Shown one piece after another: positions 61,736-64,000 of a DNA stretch of 64,000 bases. The notes beneath the pieces are model-generated. The model did not search any database, was not told the origin of the DNA, and saw only the letters and a program-made list of their open reading frames with translations. The stretch is from Paenibacillus riograndensis SBR5. Its GTDB lineage: Bacteria > Bacillota > Bacilli > Paenibacillales > Paenibacillaceae. The stretch lies in contig NZ_LN831776.1 of NCBI RefSeq assembly GCF_000981585.1, positions 635,001 through 699,000 of the forward strand, in the 5' to 3' direction. Both the position numbers and the translations under genes were made by a program. Positions within the stretch are counted from its first letter, which is position 1. Each line of letters starts with the position of its first letter.

Positions 61736-62617
61736 ATGATCTTAAACGCTGTCAAAACCTCTGCGCTTAAGCTGAAAATGTTCAGCGAGCTGGTGATGTT
61801 TTCCCACACGCTGTTTTCCCTGCCCTTTGCCGTCATCTCGATGGTCTGGGCGGCAGGAGGCTGGCCGTCCGGCCACATGATGCTGTGGGGACTGATCGCT
61901 CTAATCGGGGCGCGGAATGGCGCCAACGCCTTCAATCGTCTCGTCGACCGTACCTTTGACGGGAAAAATCCGCGCACCGCGCACCGGCATCTGCCGCAGC
62001 ACCTGCTGGCGGAAAAGGAAGTTATCTTTTTTATCATCATCAACTATGCCTTGTTCATTGTCGCCTCCGGCATGCTGAATCTGCTCTGTCTGCTGCTGTC
62101 GCCGGTGGCCATCGTCCTGATCTCCAGTTATTCCTATACCAAACGTTTCACATTCTTGAGCCACCTGTATCTTGGCTTCGTAATAGCTTCGGCGCCGATT
62201 GGCGCCTGGTTCGCGGTAACGGGGAATATTGCGTTCACACCGTTTGTAATCGGTACAGTGGTAATGCTCTGGATCGCCGGCTTTGATATTATCTATGGCA
62301 CGCAGGATATCGATTTTGACCGCCGGAACGGCCTGTGGTCTATCCCCAGCTTCTTCGGACTGGAGAATGCGCTGCGCATTTCCAAAGGGCTGCACTTTAT
62401 CATGATCCTGCTCCTGCTGTTCCTGTACCTCTGGCGCGATCTGGGCTGGATGTATCTGGTCGGCATCGGCATCGCCACGCTGCTGCTGATGACGGAGCAC
62501 CGGATTATTAAGCCGCATAACCGGCGGCTGATGAAGGTGGCTTCCTATAATTTGAATCAGGTGATCAGTATGGTGATACTGCTGTGCACGCTGATTGATT
62601 ATTTTTTTGTTAGCTAG
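61736..62617 (+). CDS. UbiA-type polyprenyltransferase
   Basis: 293 residues, eight to nine membrane helices with the two Asp-rich motifs: NAFNRLVDRTFD (followed by KNPRTAHRHLP) and YGTQDIDFDRRNG. The first is of the MqnP/UbiA type that prenylates an aromatic acid for menaquinone (futalosine route) or ubiquinone. It adds a polyprenyl chain, probably made by the synthase at 63285. ATG 61736 follows AAAAGGAAG. Terminator at 62742 closes the transcript. Confidence 0.88.
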   Translation: MILNAVKTSALKLKMFSELVMFSHTLFSLPFAVISMVWAAGGWPSGHMMLWGLIALIGARNGANAFNRLVDRTFDGKNPRTAHRHLPQHLLAEKEVIFFIIINYALFIVASGMLNLLCLLLSPVAIVLISSYSYTKRFTFLSHLYLGFVIASAPIGAWFAVTGNIAFTPFVIGTVVMLWIAGFDIIYGTQDIDFDRRNGLWSIPSFFGLENALRISKGLHFIMILLLLFLYLWRDLGWMYLVGIGIATLLLMTEHRIIKPHNRRLMKVASYNLNQVISMVILLCTLIDYFFVS

Positions 62618-62741
62618 GGTACTATACAGATTGAACTTGCAATCTGTAATCTTCATTGTGGATCAATTGATTGTTGGTATGTATCCCAACCCCAGCCATT
62701 CCCTCGGAGGGCGGGCCGTAAGAATAACGCTAACTAAACGC

Positions 62742-62770
62742 AAAAGAAGGCCCCCCCGGGGCCTTCTTTT
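62742..62770. terminator. Terminator of the aminotransferase-prenyltransferase transcript
   Basis: AAAAGAAGGCCCC (62742-62754) pairs perfectly with GGGGCCTTCTTTT (62758-62770). T-run behind and A-run in front make it bidirectional. Confidence 0.85.
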
Positions 62771-62861
62771 CGCACTATAGTGATTCGATTGTAGACTATA
62801 CAAGCTGGGCCGAGGAATGGCCCGTCATACATGAAGTGGAGGCTCTATTGAGTCAGCGTGC

Positions 62862-63047
62862 TAAGTGGAATTTGTACACCTAATTTTCCCGAAATCCTTG
62901 AAACAGCGGTCTTTAGTGGGAATTTATACACTTAATTCCGGAGAGTTGCCCGTTTGGCAGCCAATCTGGCCCAATTAGATGTCCTTTTTCCCACTAAAGC
63001 TGCTAAGGGAGGGAGAAGCCGCCGATTAGTTATACTTTTTCCACTCC
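62862..63047. repeat. Four-palindrome array, family A, locus 6
   Basis: Forward modules AAGTGGAATTTGTACACCTA (GGA 62867) and AGTGGGAATTTATACACTTA (62919) are 52 bp apart; reverse modules have CAC at 62992 and 63042 (50 bp). 73 bp between GGA and CAC in the middle. Modules carry AATTT where other loci carry AAAAA, yet the spacing is the same. Confidence 0.75.
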
Positions 63048-63049
63048 GT

Positions 63050-63250
63050 TCGGCTGATAAATGCCGGTTGGACGGTTGACTAGCGGATTGGCCGGTTAAC
63101 GGTCTACTGCTGCGGGAATAGCTGAACCGGACTTACCGGGTCTGCTAACCAGCAGTCTGACAGCTTGCCAGCCAACCAGCCAACCGGGGTTTGTTGACCG
63201 GCAAGCCTGCCGTTTGATAACAATCAACCGGCCAACGGTTGTCTCCGGTT
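63050..63250. repeat. Low-complexity region rich in CCGGTT/AACCGG words
   Basis: Repeated short words (GGTTGACTAGCGG, GGCCGGTTAACGG, CCAGCCAACCAGCCAACCGG, CCGGCCAACGGTTG) in both orientations. No constant period and no gene. It separates the array at 62.9 kb from the polyprenyl synthase stop. Confidence 0.5.
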
Positions 63251-63284
63251 TGGCAATATAGGGCTGCAATTACCCAGCAGTGTT

Positions 63285-64000
63285 CTAACGGTCGCGTCCG
63301 GCAAAATACTGCAGCAATGTCTCAAGATCGGCATGTGCCGGGTAGCTGGAGAGCCGCTGGATAATTGCGGCAGCCTGGCCGAGATAATCCTGGCTGACCT
63401 CTTCGGTACGGAACAGGGCATCGCTGCGGTTAATCAGGGCCAGCACATGAGCCACCTCTTCCTCCAAAGAGGCGGGGCCAATGGTGCGGATGACAGGCGC
63501 CAGTTCGGGGTCCTGCAGGGCAAAAAGCACAGGAAGGGTGACCTGGCCATTGCGGAGGTCGCTGCCAGCAGGCTTGCCAAGCACATCGGCGGACTGGGTG
63601 AAGTCGAGCAGGTCATCCTGGATTTGAAAGGACATGCCCAGCGCCTCGCCAAAGTCATAGAGCAGGCCCGCGACTTCTTCCGGGCTCTCCGCAGAAAGTG
63701 CACCCACCCGTAAGCAGGTGGCCATCAGCATGGCTGTTTTGTTGCGGGATTTCTCCAGGTACTCGTCAAAAGTGAGATTGTAGTCATAGGCATGCTCCAT
63801 TTGCTGGTATTCACCCAGGCACAGCTGGGCAGTAGCCACGGACGACAGGTCATGGACATAACGGTTTTTGTCGCCGGTGTATTTGCTGAGCAGCTCAATC
63901 ACCCGGGCAGACATATAATTCCCGATATGGACTGCGGAGAGCACGCCGGTCTTGGTATGCAGGGCAGGAACGCCCCGCCGCAGTTCGGCATCATCGATAA
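63285..64000 (-). CDS. Polyprenyl diphosphate synthase, C-terminal part
   Basis: The gene runs out of the window; about 238 C-terminal residues are visible. The end of the first Asp-rich region is seen at the edge (IDDAELRRG), followed by GEYQQMEHAYD, KTAMLMATCLRVGAL, the second motif QIQDDLLDF and GKPAGSDLRNGQVTLPVLFAL. It condenses isopentenyl diphosphate into a long prenyl chain, for example heptaprenyl diphosphate for menaquinone. The neighbouring UbiA-type gene converges with it. Confidence 0.88.
   Translation of the reverse strand, partial: IDDAELRRGVPALHTKTGVLSAVHIGNYMSARVIELLSKYTGDKNRYVHDLSSVATAQLCLGEYQQMEHAYDYNLTFDEYLEKSRNKTAMLMATCLRVGALSAESPEEVAGLLYDFGEALGMSFQIQDDLLDFTQSADVLGKPAGSDLRNGQVTLPVLFALQDPELAPVIRTIGPASLEEEVAHVLALINRSDALFRTEEVSQDYLGQAAAIIQRLSSYPAHADLETLLQYFAGRDR

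Overview
The window looks like a chromosomal segment of a Paenibacillus-type Gram-positive bacterium. The basis is gene content: two LplB/YtcP-type sugar ABC loci each with a YesM/YesN-like two-component system, a large S-layer-homology (SLH) surface protein, an LPXTG-anchored adhesin, a T-box serS, strong AGGAGG-type ribosome sites and fairly GC-rich coding DNA. No phage, transposase, rRNA operon or CRISPR array was seen. Species assignment is inference.

Layout. 1-12 kb: end of a glycoside phosphorylase-like gene, a beta-lactamase-fold membrane hydrolase, then a carbohydrate uptake locus (two permeases, lipoprotein, sensor kinase, AraC-type regulator) with a CcpA-like cre site in front. 12-17 kb: AAC(3)-type acetyltransferase, histidine phosphatase, and an ArsR-type regulator with an MFS exporter. 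17-25 kb: a 1,865-residue SLH-anchored nuclease/nucleotidase, a divergent T-box-controlled seryl-tRNA synthetase, and an SsuE-like FMN reductase. 26-34 kb: a ribonucleotide reductase operon nrdD-nrdG-nrdA-nrdB (anaerobic class III plus aerobic class Ia), preceded by two helically spaced NrdR boxes, an adenosylcobalamin riboswitch, a terminator, and a phased cluster of DnaA-box-like sites. 34-37 kb: small genes and tRNA-Thr(CGU), followed by a repeat-rich, AT-richer stretch. 37-46.6 kb: a second sugar-uptake/two-component locus with an FAD-dependent oxidoreductase. 46.8-55 kb: small membrane proteins, an ASCH protein, a c-di-GMP-I riboswitch in front of an LPXTG adhesin with a long Thr-Pro-Ser repeat stalk, an alpha/beta hydrolase and an HD-GYP c-di-GMP phosphodiesterase. 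55-64 kb: NusG-domain-II protein, Gx-family membrane protein and ECF transporter ATPases and T protein, then a U32 family protein, class III aminotransferase, UbiA-type prenyltransferase, and (opposite strand) a polyprenyl diphosphate synthase cut by the window end.

How the genes work together. Each sugar locus couples sensing (YesM-like kinase, YesN-like regulator) to import of an oligosaccharide. The nrd operon appears to be switched off by NrdR at high dNTP/ATP and by adenosylcobalamin, which would make sense if a B12-dependent class II reductase exists elsewhere in the genome. The adhesin and the HD-GYP protein lie 2 kb apart and are both tied to c-di-GMP.

The most unusual content is intergenic. 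At least six gaps carry a roughly 190-bp array of four about 25-bp imperfect palindromes in the order forward, forward, reverse, reverse, with centre spacings near 51, 62 and 51 bp. Unrelated palindrome families in other gaps (26.1, 27.6, 36.0, 51.4 kb) use the same 51-bp period. All spacings fall near whole helical turns. I know of no described element with this geometry. A second family, a 200-220 bp structured element with terminal inverted repeats and compensatory changes between copies, is present at 3.3 and 4.1 kb with a remnant at 27.8 kb.
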